NCBI GenBank assembly: GCA_009731375.1 | Contig: BJOX01000303.1 | Span: forward strand, 439,990 to 491,902 | Source: Paulinella micropora | Taxonomy: Eukaryota > Cercozoa > Imbricatea > Euglyphida | Length of the DNA stretch: 51,913 nucleotides | Direction: 5' to 3' | In this document: one piece after another, positions 1 to 9,425 of the stretch | How the letters are laid out: each line of letters begins with the position of its first letter | How positions within the stretch are numbered: the stretch's first letter is position 1 | Notes under the pieces: model-generated | What the model was told of the DNA's origin: nothing | Databases searched by the model: none | What the model saw: the letters and a program-made list of their open reading frames with translations, nothing else | Made by a program: the position numbers and the translations under genes

Positions 1-768
1 GCCGCCGAGCGAGACCTCATCGTGCAGCTCAGCCTGTACGTGGCGAGCGACCTGGCCACCGCGTGGGGCTGGCAGACGCACACCCAGTCGGCCATCCTGC
101 GGGCCGAGCGGCACGGCCAGCCCTCGGAACACGGGAGCCGCGCGGCCTGGTGGCAGGACCTGACGGCGCTGGAGGACGCCCCCGCGGGCCTGGCCTTACA
201 CCTGGCCCTGCTGAACGGCTTCATGCTGCTGCTACACCGGCGCGGGGCCAAGTCCTTCGTCGAGGCCCTGGTCGGCGTCCCGGACGCCGCCGACGGGCGC
301 CCGGCGGGCGTGGCTGACGCTCGCTACGCGCAGCAGATCTTCTGGCTGCGGACGCTGACCGCCCAGCTAGCCAACACCGCGCGCCTGTTCTTCGAGGCAG
401 CCCCGCACGCGCTGTACACGGACGCCAAGGCCCCGGCCTCCGGCCCGACGCACGACCTGCGCCTGTGCGTGCGCCTGTTGCTGTCGGTGCTCGTGCTCTA
501 CCGCCACCTAGAGCACGTCAAGGTCACCCTGCTGCAGGAGGCCAGGCGGGGCTCCGACGCCCGGGAGGGCGTGCTGCCGGAGCACCTGTCGGCCGCGGTG
601 TGGTCGTTGCCCAGCGCACACACCCACGCATCCGAGCAATTGCGCGAACGCTTGGAGTGCAGCCTGGACCTGTTCCCCGTCTCGCACCTGAAACCGGACC
701 AGCGGGAGCGCTGCATCAACGACATGGAAGCGGCCTACGCCCTGAGCCTCAAGCGGCCCCGGAAATAG
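1..768 (+). CDS. Unknown protein, 5' end outside window
   Basis: The frame is open from the first base of the window and ends at a TAG at 768. At least 255 residues are present and the true start probably lies upstream. No known domain is recognised. The product is rich in Ala, Leu and Arg, with amphipathic helical stretches such as LALHLALLNGFMLLLHRRG near residue 67 and a Leu-rich helix near residue 160. Codon use is strongly GC-ending, like the other genes up to 16,650. An AATTAAAA-type A/T-rich element about 90 bp downstream could be a 3'-end signal. Coding is supported by frame length, composition and spacing; the function is unknown. Confidence 0.6.
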   Translation, partial: AAERDLIVQLSLYVASDLATAWGWQTHTQSAILRAERHGQPSEHGSRAAWWQDLTALEDAPAGLALHLALLNGFMLLLHRRGAKSFVEALVGVPDAADGRPAGVADARYAQQIFWLRTLTAQLANTARLFFEAAPHALYTDAKAPASGPTHDLRLCVRLLLSVLVLYRHLEHVKVTLLQEARRGSDAREGVLPEHLSAAVWSLPSAHTHASEQLRERLECSLDLFPVSHLKPDQRERCINDMEAAYALSLKRPRK

Positions 769-1055
769 CTAGACTAGTTAGCTGGCCGACCGTCAGCGCG
801 CAGGAGGGGCCGCGGCCGCTACCCACGACGCTGCACCACCACCGCTGCGTAGCTTTAATTAAAAAGAAATTCACTGGAGAGCGAGGCTAGGCGAGCGAGG
901 CTAGGCTAGCGAGGCCAGCACACGAGACGGTCGGTCGGGCGGGAGACTGCGCCCCCCCGCCGCAGCACGGCAGCTACCCCCTCCCTCTCCCCAAGTAAAC
1001 CACGCGCGCCCACCTTTTCCCTCTCCCTGGTGGCAGGCGGCGCCGTCAGCTTTCG

Positions 1056-1105
<50 letters not shown>

Positions 1106-1266
1106 GCTCTCTCTCTCTCTCTCCCTCGCTCTCCTTGATCCCCTCGTCCCACCCGTGGGTGTCCCGCCCAACTGCAGAGGATGGCAGCGTCGGCGGCGGC
1201 CCTAGGTACCCAAACCTGAGAGACGACGCACTAGCTGCTCCTGCCCCGCTCTCTCTTGGGCGCTGG
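769..1266. other. Intergenic region with CT-repeat leader
   Basis: No gene is recognised here. The stretch holds an A/T-rich 3' element near 853-866, short GCGAGGCTAG-like repeats near 880-910, and a pyrimidine tract that leads into the F-box/LRR gene. A short ATG frame at 1181 stops after 12 codons. Its DNA resembles the true start region of the F-box copy at 2835, so it may be a decayed or alternative start. Confidence 0.5.
1059..1132 (+). repeat. (CT)n microsatellite
   Basis: This is a nearly pure CT dinucleotide tract, broken only by two CCCTCG interruptions. It lies about 135 bp upstream of the F-box/LRR start codon. A weaker pyrimidine tract sits at the same relative place before the F-box copy at 2835, so the tract may be an inherited part of the promoter or 5' leader. 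Confidence 0.9.
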
Positions 1267-2652
1267 ATGGCGGACTGCCGGCCCCCCTGTCTAGATAACC
1301 ACCCGCAGCTCCTGCGCTGGCTGGGCTGGACCGACTTGGCTGCGCTGGCGTGTGTCTCACCGGAGTACGACCGGCTGCTGCGGACACCCGCGGCCTGGCG
1401 GGCGGCCGGCGCTGGCGACCTAGAGCTGGACCTGGTGGCCCGGCCGCAGCTCCAGCCCCTGGTGCGGGTCTGGGGACAGGCCTGGGGCGCAGGGGCCCGG
1501 CCCCGGGCTAAGCTCGTGGTGGCGGCACGCGCACCAGCCCCCCTGGCAGAGGTTCTCGCGCTCAGGTCTAGCGCCCGCATCGAGGGGCTGGTGGTGCGAG
1601 GCTCGCCCCGTCCGTCATCGTCCGCACTGGCTGAAGCCTCTGCGTTGTTGCGCGGCCTAGTCGAGGCACTCCCGGACCTGTGTTACGTAGACCTGAGACA
1701 CTTCCGAGTGCTGACGGATGAAGGGCTGTTGTCCTTGAAAGAGCTGCGACAACTGCAATACTTGGTCTTGAGCGATTGCATCCTCATGACGGAGACTGGG
1801 CTTTCGGCTTTGGCAGAGCTGCGACAGCTGCAACACTTAGATTTGAGCGAGTGCCGGCAACTGACGGATGCGGGGCTGGCGTACTTGGCGGGGCTGTACC
1901 AGCTGCAACACCTGGATCTGAGCCGTTGTTCTGAACTGACGGGGGAAGGCCTGATCAACTTAGCCAATCTGCCAAGGCTGCAACACCTAAGCTTGAGCCA
2001 TTGCCGGGAACTGACCAATGCGGGGCTGGCGCACCTGGCGGGGCTGCACCAGCTGCAACACCTAGACTTGAGGGGTTGCCTGCAACTGACGGATGCGGGG
2101 CTAGCGCACCTGGCGAGGCTGCACCAGCTGCAACACCTAGACTTGGGCTTGTGCGAAGAGCTAACGGGTGAGGGGCTTGGGCACTTGCGGGGGCTGCACC
2201 GCCTGCAACATCTAGACCTGCGCCATGGCAGGCTGCTAAGGGATGAGCACCTGATGCACTTGCAGCCCCTGCACCAGCTGCAACACCTAGACTTGAGTTA
2301 CTGCGACGGCCTGTCGGGTACGGGGCTTGTGTACTTGACCGGCCTGAAAGAGCTGCGACGCCTAGACCTGGAATCGTGTCGCGGACTGCTAGACGTGGGA
2401 TTGAGGTACTTAGCCCGCCTAGGAAGCCTGCAGCACGTGGACTTGAGCGGTTGCCCAAGGGTGACGACGTCGGGGGTAAAGGGCATGGCGGGCCTGCATA
2501 ACCTGCGATACCTAGACCTGCGCTTTTGCAGCTTGGTCAGCGCAAGGGCGGCCAGGGCGGGGCTAGCGAGCTTGCCGCAGCTCAAGGAATTGCTGCTGCC
2601 GGCAGAGGAGGACGACGACCTCTACCTGCGCTCCCCGGACCGGATATGCTAA
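1267..2652 (+). CDS. F-box / leucine-rich repeat protein
   Basis: This 461-residue protein probably acts as the substrate-binding subunit of an SCF-type ubiquitin ligase. The N-terminal 50 residues fit an F-box (HPQLLRWLGWTDLAALACV, then an LRTPAAWR end). From about residue 135 to the C-terminus there are roughly twelve 25-residue leucine-rich repeats of the cysteine-containing type, with the recurring core LQHLDLS-C--LTDAGLAHL. The ATG at 1267 was chosen because it sits directly before the F-box; the frame is open further upstream, but only through CT-repeat sequence. LRRs of this exact style are known from F-box/LRR proteins of eukaryotes and of amoeba-associated bacteria such as Parachlamydiales, so lateral transfer is possible. 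The gene is intact, with no membrane segment or signal peptide. A truncated copy follows directly. Confidence 0.8.
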   Translation: MADCRPPCLDNHPQLLRWLGWTDLAALACVSPEYDRLLRTPAAWRAAGAGDLELDLVARPQLQPLVRVWGQAWGAGARPRAKLVVAARAPAPLAEVLALRSSARIEGLVVRGSPRPSSSALAEASALLRGLVEALPDLCYVDLRHFRVLTDEGLLSLKELRQLQYLVLSDCILMTETGLSALAELRQLQHLDLSECRQLTDAGLAYLAGLYQLQHLDLSRCSELTGEGLINLANLPRLQHLSLSHCRELTNAGLAHLAGLHQLQHLDLRGCLQLTDAGLAHLARLHQLQHLDLGLCEELTGEGLGHLRGLHRLQHLDLRHGRLLRDEHLMHLQPLHQLQHLDLSYCDGLSGTGLVYLTGLKELRRLDLESCRGLLDVGLRYLARLGSLQHVDLSGCPRVTTSGVKGMAGLHNLRYLDLRFCSLVSARAARAGLASLPQLKELLLPAEEDDDLYLRSPDRIC

Positions 2653-2834
2653 GACAGTAGCCGCAATACCTGGGCTGGAATGCGAGACCGCCGGACGCCG
2701 CAGTCGCCAGCTTAGGCACTCCTCTCTCCCCCTCACACACACTCCCTCCTCCCCTCCTTCCCCTTGGGGCAGGAGGAGCTCCCTCTCTTTTCTCCTCCCC
2801 CCCCTGGAGCGCCCCCCCCCAACCAAAGAAGACG
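2653..2834. other. Short intergenic pyrimidine-rich leader
   Basis: This spacer separates the two F-box copies. It is dominated by CTCC and CCCC tracts and matches the general layout of the leader before the first copy. No gene is seen. Confidence 0.4.
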
Positions 2835-3346
2835 ATGGCGTCGGTGGCAGCCCCAGGTACCCAAAGTGGCGAACGACACACCACAGCTGCCCCCCGCGCC
2901 CTCCCTCACGTGCCCCGGATGGTCGACTCTGCCCGCGGGCTAAGCGCCCACCCGCGGCTCCTGCGCTGGCTGGGCTGGACTGACTTGGCTGCGCTGGCCT
3001 GTGCTGCACCGGAGTACGACCGACAGCTGCGGACACCCGCGACCTGGCGGGCGGCCGGCGCCGGCGACCTAGCGCTGGACCTGGTAGCCCGGCCGCAGCT
3101 CCGGCCCCTGGTGCGGGTCTGGGGACAGGCCTGGGGTGCCGGGGCCCGGCCTCGGGCGAGGTGCTCAAGGGGTTGGCAGTGGAAAAAGCATGGTGGAATC
3201 CAGAGGACGGACAGATAGAATATTTATTGGAGGCAGAGGATGCCTATCTTACATTCGGAGAGCGAGACTTCACGGTTAGACGCGTCGAGACCTTATTACG
3301 TGTACTGATTCGGCTAGCAAAGTCTTGGGGTCCCGCCCAGACCTGA
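2835..3346 (+). pseudogene. Truncated F-box paralog
   Basis: The ATG at 2835 opens a frame whose residues 30-110 closely copy the F-box region of the preceding gene (LLRWLGWTDLAALAC and VRVWGQAWGAGARPRA are shared). Similarity stops abruptly near 3155 and the frame closes at 3218. All leucine-rich repeats are missing. A different frame then reads on from 3161 to 3346 (KGLAVEKAWWNPEDGQIEYL), which suggests a deletion that joined the F-box to unrelated sequence with a frame change. It could be a dead tandem duplicate. It could also be a small F-box-only protein that competes for SKP1, with the stop at 3218 as its real end. Confidence 0.55.
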
Positions 3347-3671
3347 ATGCCTGGCGGCCGACTACTGAGGCTTTGTATTCCCTCGCTCGGGAGCAGTCCG
3401 TGGAACCAGTACTGGGCGAGTAAAGGAGTCGTGTGATCGTACCAATCTTGTGCAGCGGGTGGGGAAGGGGGGCGGTCTGGTCTGCCCAGGGCGGAGAGGA
3501 CGGCAAAGAGGGGGGGAGGAATGCTGGGAGAGGGGGGCCCCCCCGCACGGGGGGCGGAAAGGGGAGGGGGAGTGGCGGCGTCTACCCCAGAGGATTTAAA
3601 CACCAAGGCCCGGGGGCGCTAAAAGCTCCGCTGCCCACGAACTTGCCCCCCTCCGCCGAACCCACCGGGAG
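3347..3671. other. Intergenic region upstream of kinase gene
   Basis: No gene is supported in this stretch of about 325 bp. It is rich in G runs (3464-3570) and carries a TATA-like ATTTAAA shortly before the kinase start. Confidence 0.4.
3594..3600 (+). promoter_or_regulatory. TATA-like element before kinase gene
   Basis: ATTTAAA is the only A/T block in a very GC-rich stretch. It lies 72 bp upstream of the ATG at 3672, a plausible distance for a core promoter. This is a sequence impression only. Confidence 0.3.
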
Positions 3672-5153
3672 ATGTCTGCCGCCGCCCCCGGAACGGGTGG
3701 CCACGCGGGCCGGAAGCGCCCTGCCACACCGGACCCTTCAACTGCCCCCGGGCCCCCGCGCTCGATTGCTTCTGACGGGACCTCGGCCTCGGACGGCTCG
3801 CCAGGCCCGGTACAAAAACGTCTGGCGCCGGCCGGGCCACACCAAACCATGCAACCTACACATCCTCTGGCCCTTAGGTTTGAATGTGATTCGCGCCGGC
3901 ACTGCCACGAATGTGCGCAGCCAGGGCAGTGCGACCCCTGTCGGTCGTGCCAGCTAGCTGCGCTGTTCCTAGAGGTAAGGCCCTGTTCCACCCACGTTAA
4001 CAACCAGGTTACCCGCTGGGAACCCAACGAGCAGGGACTGACGTCCAAGGAGGTACCACTCACGTCGGGCCCAAAGCTCCCCGCGTGGTTGAAAGCCCTC
4101 TCTCTGTTCGTAGCGACCGACCAAGGCTGGAAAGAGCGCAGAATAGGCGAGCCCCCTCATTCCCGGGACGAACAGTCCTTGGCCAAAGGCTCCGTCCTGC
4201 TTCTGCATCGCCGCAAGCTAGTGCTCAAACGCATCGGGCAGCAGGCTCCCTTGGACGAACCCTCGGCCGCCCAAGTAGAGTATCTGGGGCTGCAACACTT
4301 CCTGGCGCGTAGGGGGCTAGCGCCCGCGGTGTACGGCTATCTCCGTGTCGGGGGATTGGTGCCAGGGGAAACAAAAAGCGGCTATACGTTCTGGCTCGTG
4401 ATGGACCTTGTCCGCGCGGGGGCCGCCCTTAGCCTAGACCTACAGCAAGCGAAGGGGCTGACAGTCCGGCCCCCCACCGAGGCATTCAGGAGCTTCCTGA
4501 AGAATGTGCTGCGTTTCTCGCTCGACGTTGTCCCGCTGTTGATGGCCGATCTGAAGCCTGCTAACATCACGTCGACGGCTGCACCGCAAGGTTTTCTGGT
4601 GCTGGATATGGACCCTGATTACTACCTGTGGCTCGACACAGCGCCCCGTGCATACAGAGCTACCATCTTGCTATCCAACCTGCTAAGCCTCGTGGCCAAT
4701 AGCTATAACCGTACGCACCCAGCCTTGCTAAGTACCCTTTGGCAATTTATGCCGCCCCTACTGGTAGACCAAACAATCTTTACGCGCTGTGTTGAGTGGT
4801 GGAACCAGAGCCTGTCCGAAAAGATGTTCAAAAAGCGGACACAGTTCTGCCAGGCCAGACACTACCTGAGTACATTGGACATGCGCCCAGGTGCCTTGCA
4901 CCGAATGCCTCCTGGTGCTCGGTATGCCCTTGTTTGGCTGCCCGACGAAGACGAGGCCAAGTACCAGGCGCATTGGTGGTCTGCAACGGGGCGGCGGATT
5001 CACTGGATAGGCACAGACGGCAAAGACTGCAACTGGCACGCCCAACGAGTCCCGCCCGGGACTGGGCAGCCTCAGGTAAGACAATTCCTGACAGTGCTGC
5101 TCCGGATAGCCGCGTGGTGGGACTACGACATGCTGAAAAAGCCGCCTGTCTAA
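3672..5153 (+). CDS. Divergent protein-kinase-fold protein with Cys cluster
   Basis: The protein has 493 residues. Residues 1-60 are a low-complexity Pro/Ala/Ser tail. Residues 72-93 hold six cysteines in CxxC-like spacing (C72, C78, C81, C87, C90, C93), a candidate zinc site. The rest resembles an atypical kinase lobe: a beta3-like KLVLKRI with Lys186, a possible alphaC Glu203, a catalytic-loop match LMADLKPANI with Asp293, Lys295 and Asn298, and LVLDMD with Asp312 in the place of DFG. The usual HRD His/Arg and the DFG Phe/Gly are absent. ATP transfer is therefore likely but not certain, and a pseudokinase is possible. The C-terminal 150 residues are Trp-rich and unrecognised. The frame is intact, with AATAAA 44 bp after the stop. 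Substrates are unknown. Confidence 0.65.
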   Translation: MSAAAPGTGGHAGRKRPATPDPSTAPGPPRSIASDGTSASDGSPGPVQKRLAPAGPHQTMQPTHPLALRFECDSRRHCHECAQPGQCDPCRSCQLAALFLEVRPCSTHVNNQVTRWEPNEQGLTSKEVPLTSGPKLPAWLKALSLFVATDQGWKERRIGEPPHSRDEQSLAKGSVLLLHRRKLVLKRIGQQAPLDEPSAAQVEYLGLQHFLARRGLAPAVYGYLRVGGLVPGETKSGYTFWLVMDLVRAGAALSLDLQQAKGLTVRPPTEAFRSFLKNVLRFSLDVVPLLMADLKPANITSTAAPQGFLVLDMDPDYYLWLDTAPRAYRATILLSNLLSLVANSYNRTHPALLSTLWQFMPPLLVDQTIFTRCVEWWNQSLSEKMFKKRTQFCQARHYLSTLDMRPGALHRMPPGARYALVWLPDEDEAKYQAHWWSATGRRIHWIGTDGKDCNWHAQRVPPGTGQPQVRQFLTVLLRIAAWWDYDMLKKPPV

Positions 5154-5196
5154 GCCTGGCCCGGTAGCAGCCAGTGGCAACCGCTGCGATGGCCCG

Positions 5197-5202
5197 AATA
5201 AA
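5197..5202 (+). terminator. AATAAA polyadenylation-type signal
   Basis: The canonical AATAAA hexamer lies 44 bp after the kinase stop codon, in the short gap to the convergent nuclease gene. It suggests eukaryote-type 3'-end formation for the GC-rich genes. Confidence 0.45.
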
Positions 5203-5240
5203 AAGCAGTGTTTTTAGTAAAATCTCTGACTTGTGTCGGC

Positions 5241-6194
5241 CTACCGGCGGGACCCGGTCGGGGGGGCCGCCGCCCACACCGTCCGGCAGAACTCGCGCGC
5301 GGCCCCGAGCATGGCCTCCGGCACGCACGCTACCCGCACCCCGTAGGTGCCCTCGCACACCACGGCGGAGCGCGGCGGCTGCGGCTCGGCCGCCAGGTCG
5401 TACGTGAGTTCGAAGAGGGCGTGACCGAGCGCGGCCTGCACGAGGAAGCGGTTGTCCTCCGTGTCCGCCCACGTGCGCCAGAGCGCGTGCGCCAGGGGCG
5501 GCGCCCGCGCCTGCTCCCCGTGCGCCCGCCCGGCGGACTGGGCCTTCTTGAGCTCCAGCAGCCACAGGCGGCCAGCCGAACAGCGCCAGACCTGGTCTAT
5601 GCTGCTGGCCACCGCCAGCGACGGGCTGTGCACCACGACCTGCGCGGCCACGGGCAGGCCGAAGCGAGCGAACAGGAAGGAGATGGCGGTGGTCGTCAGT
5701 GGGTGCACGCGCCGCAGCTCGCGCCCGGCCAGGAGGGGCAGCCCCGTTCTGGCCCGCAGCTGCCGCGCGAACCGGGCCCGCTCGGCCGGCGGCGCGCCGT
5801 CCCACAGGCGGTAGTCCCGGGACCAGAGCGCGCCCGCCAGGGCTGGCTCGCGCGCGCCCGTCGCTATGCGCACGAGGGCGTTGAGTTGCTGATCGACCAC
5901 GATGGCCTGGCCCCGCCTGTACAGGCACGACTGGGCGCGCGGGTGGCCGGCCGCCGCCGCGCGGGCCGCCCATTCGCCGAAGACGGAGGGCTCGGCCGCG
6001 CCCCGCGGTGCACGGGACCCCCCCGCGCCCCAGACCGCGTCCTGCAGCCAGGCGTGCAGGCCACGCAGCGGCCGGCCGTGGTAGTACAGCACGAAACTGG
6101 GCGGGCGCGCGCGGATGGCGTTCGACACCTGCGGCCGCCGGGGCGGGGGCAGCGACCGGCCCCCACCCTGCTCGCGGCGGGCCTCGGGCGGCAT
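5241..6194 (-). CDS. PD-(D/E)XK nuclease-like protein
   Basis: The protein has 317 residues, starting at the ATG that reads from 6194. The catalytic signature of the PD-(D/E)XK fold is visible: SSIDQVW with Asp200, then LLELKK with Glu214 and Lys216, and a following helix with Gln253 (FLVQAALGH). This matches the D-(n)-ExK plus Gln order of RecB-like and viral exonuclease-type enzymes, which cleave DNA with divalent metal ions. The first 30 residues are basic and Pro-rich. The frame is intact. It converges with the kinase gene, leaving only about 87 bp between the stops. A longer start, up to 6407, is possible but would add only low-complexity sequence. The family cannot be named more precisely by eye. 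Confidence 0.65.
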   Translation of the reverse strand: MPPEARREQGGGRSLPPPRRPQVSNAIRARPPSFVLYYHGRPLRGLHAWLQDAVWGAGGSRAPRGAAEPSVFGEWAARAAAAGHPRAQSCLYRRGQAIVVDQQLNALVRIATGAREPALAGALWSRDYRLWDGAPPAERARFARQLRARTGLPLLAGRELRRVHPLTTTAISFLFARFGLPVAAQVVVHSPSLAVASSIDQVWRCSAGRLWLLELKKAQSAGRAHGEQARAPPLAHALWRTWADTEDNRFLVQAALGHALFELTYDLAAEPQPPRSAVVCEGTYGVRVACVPEAMLGAAREFCRTVWAAAPPTGSRR

Positions 6195-6664
6195 TTTGGG
6201 GGCAGGGAGAGGAGCTCCCCCCTCTTCACACATCCCCCCAGCCCTCCCCCCGCCGCACCGCCCGGGGGCTAGGCAGGAAGGGGGCCGTAGCGGAAAGAGA
6301 GGAGGCGCCCCCCCCTCTGCCATTTCCTCCGGGGGCGGGGGAAAGGCTGGGGGGGGGCCGGCGCGGACAGGTCGGTTCGCCCCCGGAGCTCCCGGCCGAA
6401 GGGGCACGGCACGAGTACCGAGAGGGGTGACTAAAAACTACGGCGTGTGCTCGCTCAGTTTTTAATGTGGCCCACACGCTACCGACGGCGGCGACGGCGC
6501 GCTGGCCCCCGCCTACGACACCACTAGGCGGCACACGGGGCACGAGNNNNNNNNNNACGCGCCCACCCCGGCCGCCCCCGCTAGCGCACACGCCCTCCCC
6601 CTCCCGGTGCTCCGTGGAGGTGGTGAGCATCGCACACGCGGGCGTCCGGGCACAAAAGCCAAGC
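6195..6664. other. Divergent intergenic region with N gap
   Basis: This lies between the minus-strand nuclease and the plus-strand GTPase and probably holds both promoters. It contains G- and C-rich runs, an A/T patch near 6430-6470, and a 10-base N gap at 6547-6556. No gene is supported. Confidence 0.4.
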
Positions 6665-9120
6665 ATGCCCAGGCGTACCTCCTACGGGCTGCTGAGGAAG
6701 GCCGTGAAGGACACAGAGAACCTCTGGCCGGCGCTGGGCGAGGACGCGTTCAGCAATATAGTGCGTCAGTTCCAGCACGGTCCCCAGCGGCCTTGCGGGT
6801 CGTGCTCAGCGGCGACTCGGGCGCAGTGAAAAGCAAGCTTCTGACGCAGCTCCTGGACCAGGACCTGCGCCTCTCCGGGGCCATGGGGACCTCCTGCACG
6901 CTCTGTCCCATGCACTTCGAGTACGCGGAGGGGGCGGGCTTCGGGTCGGAGGTCAAGTACTACACGCGGGAGGCCTGGGAAGGCAGGCTGGCGCCCCTGC
7001 TAGCAGACCTGGCCGACCGGGAGCAGGACGAGGAGGCCGGGCCGGGGGACGACGGAAAGGCGCGGGGGATCGCCAGGGCAACCGCACTAAGGGTCCTCTC
7101 GGAATTCTACCCGGGCCTGGAAGGCAAGCCCGGCTGGAGCGGCTCCGCAACCGCCCAGCAGCTGGAGGGCTGGTACCCCGACCTCTATGCGCTCCTGGGC
7201 CAGAGTGAGCGGTACTCGGGTGCGACCGCACAGAAGGCGATGGACGCGGCCCTGCAGGCCTGCCGCCGCCGGGAGGCCGAGCCCCCTCCGGGCAAAAGGC
7301 AGCGCACAGGAAGGAGTAGCGGGCGTGAGTCGCGCTGGGACTGGGTGCAGGAGTTGGTGGTCAGGGGCCTTTCCCGCTGCTGCGCTGGCGCAAGACCCAG
7401 TCCCCCGCGCGTGGTGGGCTGGTGCTGACGGACCTGCCCGGCAACAATGATGACCAGAAGCTGCGCGATGAGGTGTGGAAGGAGCATGTCGCTGGCGCGG
7501 ACTGCGTGCTGCTCGTGAGCAAGATCGAGCGCGCCCGGGACAATAAACACCTCAACGGAATGCTCGACCAATCCCGCCGCGCCGGAGGCGGCGGACGGCG
7601 GCTGGCGATCGTCCTGACCCACAGCGACTGCAACCTGGATCCCGAGGAGCTGTCCGAGGAAGAGAACGTACCGTTTGAGTACTGCGTGGGCCCGCCTGCA
7701 GCACCATGCTCTTGCGACGGCGGCGCTGGGTGCAACAGGAAGGGGCACGCCAGCCTGTTGAGTGCCTGCCTGCTCTGGTTCCAGGAACAGGGGCGCACGG
7801 CACCGTCCGACGAGCTAGAGGCAGTGCGGGAGGCAGTGGGGTGGGCGGGCCGCCGGGGACGGGTCTGGTCCGCGCTAGCCCGCAACGCCTTCATCAAGGA
7901 TTCCTTCAACGAGAAGGGGGTGCCGCTGCTCCGAGTGTTCGCCACCAGCGCCACGGACTACGCGAGCATTAAACACAGGGGCCGGTCGGCGGGGACCACG
8001 TGGGGCAGCAAGGACCTGACGGGGATCCCCGGGCTGCGGCGTTACCTGCGCGAAGAGGTCATGCGTCCCGCGCTCGACCTGCACGAGCGCAGGCTGGTAG
8101 AAGAGTTGGCCCTGCGCCTAGGGGCACACCTGCCGGTTGCCGGGCCCCCGGAGAAAGCCGCGGGGCTCGACAACTTCGAGCGGGAGGTCAGGAACTGTGT
8201 GGAGCAGCACCTGTCTGCGTGGAACAATGCTTTTCAAGAACACGCCTACGAACGGTTCGTGCGCGGTGTGACGGAAGGCTGCAACGACCACGACCTAGGC
8301 AAGCTGGCGCGCAAGTATAACCAGGGCCACGTCAAGCACTACACCGTGCTCGCAGCCATCCTGCGGCGCCAGGGCAGCAGGGGCTGTGGGGGGGCTTACC
8401 CGCCAGACCCGCTGGTGCGCGGCCGGGGCGGCCGGGGCAGTCAGGAAGCTTATCCCCCAGTGCGCGGCCGGGGCGGCGGCCAGCGCAAAGCCAATACTGT
8501 CTGGAACCTGCGCACTGAAATACAGCAACTTGTGAGCGATGGCACGTACGACGAGATCGATGCCTTCCTGTCCCGACGGCTCAAGCTGCTGATGCGCTCC
8601 CTGGAGCATGACATACAGCAGCTGATCCGTAAGCTGCTGGCTCGGCCGCTGGGCTGCAGCCTCCTCATCTCGGGGGACGAGCCCCCAATGAAGGAAAGGC
8701 CAGAGAGGAAGTACAAGGAAAGCCTGCTCCCCCCCCATTAACCAAGAGGTGGGACGGCTCTGCGACGAAGCCGCCCGGGTGACGGGCCGTGGCTCTTTCC
8801 CCAACCGCCTGGCACTGCTACAGGGCTCCCTGCCGGAGCGGGCCCGAGCCGCCCTGGACCTCAGCGCCCAGGCCCTTCGCGGTTGGTGGGGCGATTACGC
8901 CCGCCTGCTCGCGGACGGCTACAAGGCGCGGCTCAGTGACCTGGGGCGTATCCTCTTTGATTCACCCCTGGACTTGCAGGGTCTGCGGCGCGAACATGTC
9001 GAGGCCGTGGGCGCCTGGCGCAAACGTCTGGCGAAGGCAGCGCTGGCGAGGGGAGCCATAGTAGGTCCCGACGACGACTCGGACCCCGTCCGTCACTCTG
9101 TTTCTGGCCCAGCACGATAA
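6665..9120 (+). CDS. Dynamin-like large GTPase, frame broken in three places
   Basis: One gene of about 810 residues appears spread over three frames. It starts at the ATG at 6665, changes frame near 6780, again near 7365, and again in an eight-C run at 8729-8736. G-protein motifs lie in the expected order: P-loop GDSGAVKS (6811-6834), a possible switch-I Thr shortly after, DLPG (7431-7442), and THSD for the base-specificity motif (7617-7628). The invariant P-loop glycine before Lys is Val. The later helical part (7950-9120) fits the stalk of dynamin-family proteins, which bend or sever membranes using GTP. Two of the frame changes fall in or beside C runs, so they may be sequence errors rather than decay. 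A pseudogene or unusual introns cannot be excluded. Confidence 0.6.
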
Positions 9121-9425
9121 GTACTGTACTGAGCCGCTCTTCCTGTCAGGAAAGACAACCCCAGGCCCCCTGGGGGACGACCCGGGGCCAGACGGTGACC
9201 ACTTGGACGGGTCCGTGAAGTGGAGAGCGCTAAAAAGAGAGTAGTGGATGTTGCCTTCTTAAATGTGCTCGGGATGGTGTCAAGTTCTAGGTAGCGCGCC
9301 GGGCCTGTCACTAGTAGGAGAAAGTGTTTTTACCAAGTCGACCGAGTGTTAAGCATGGCGGTTCGTTTTTCTTTCTTTTACTAAGTCAGCGTACACGAGA
9401 GAGAGCACAAAAAAGGCCCGACGAA
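9121..9425. other. Convergent intergenic region
   Basis: These roughly 300 bp lie between the stops of the GTPase and NADAR genes. They become A/T-richer toward 9320-9415, as expected for two opposing 3' ends. No gene is seen. Confidence 0.4.

Noticed and set aside
5208-6272. Long plus-strand frame opposite the nuclease gene
   Set aside because: GC-rich coding DNA gives long antisense frames; the minus strand shows the conserved nuclease motifs and the plus-strand product is Arg/Gly low complexity.
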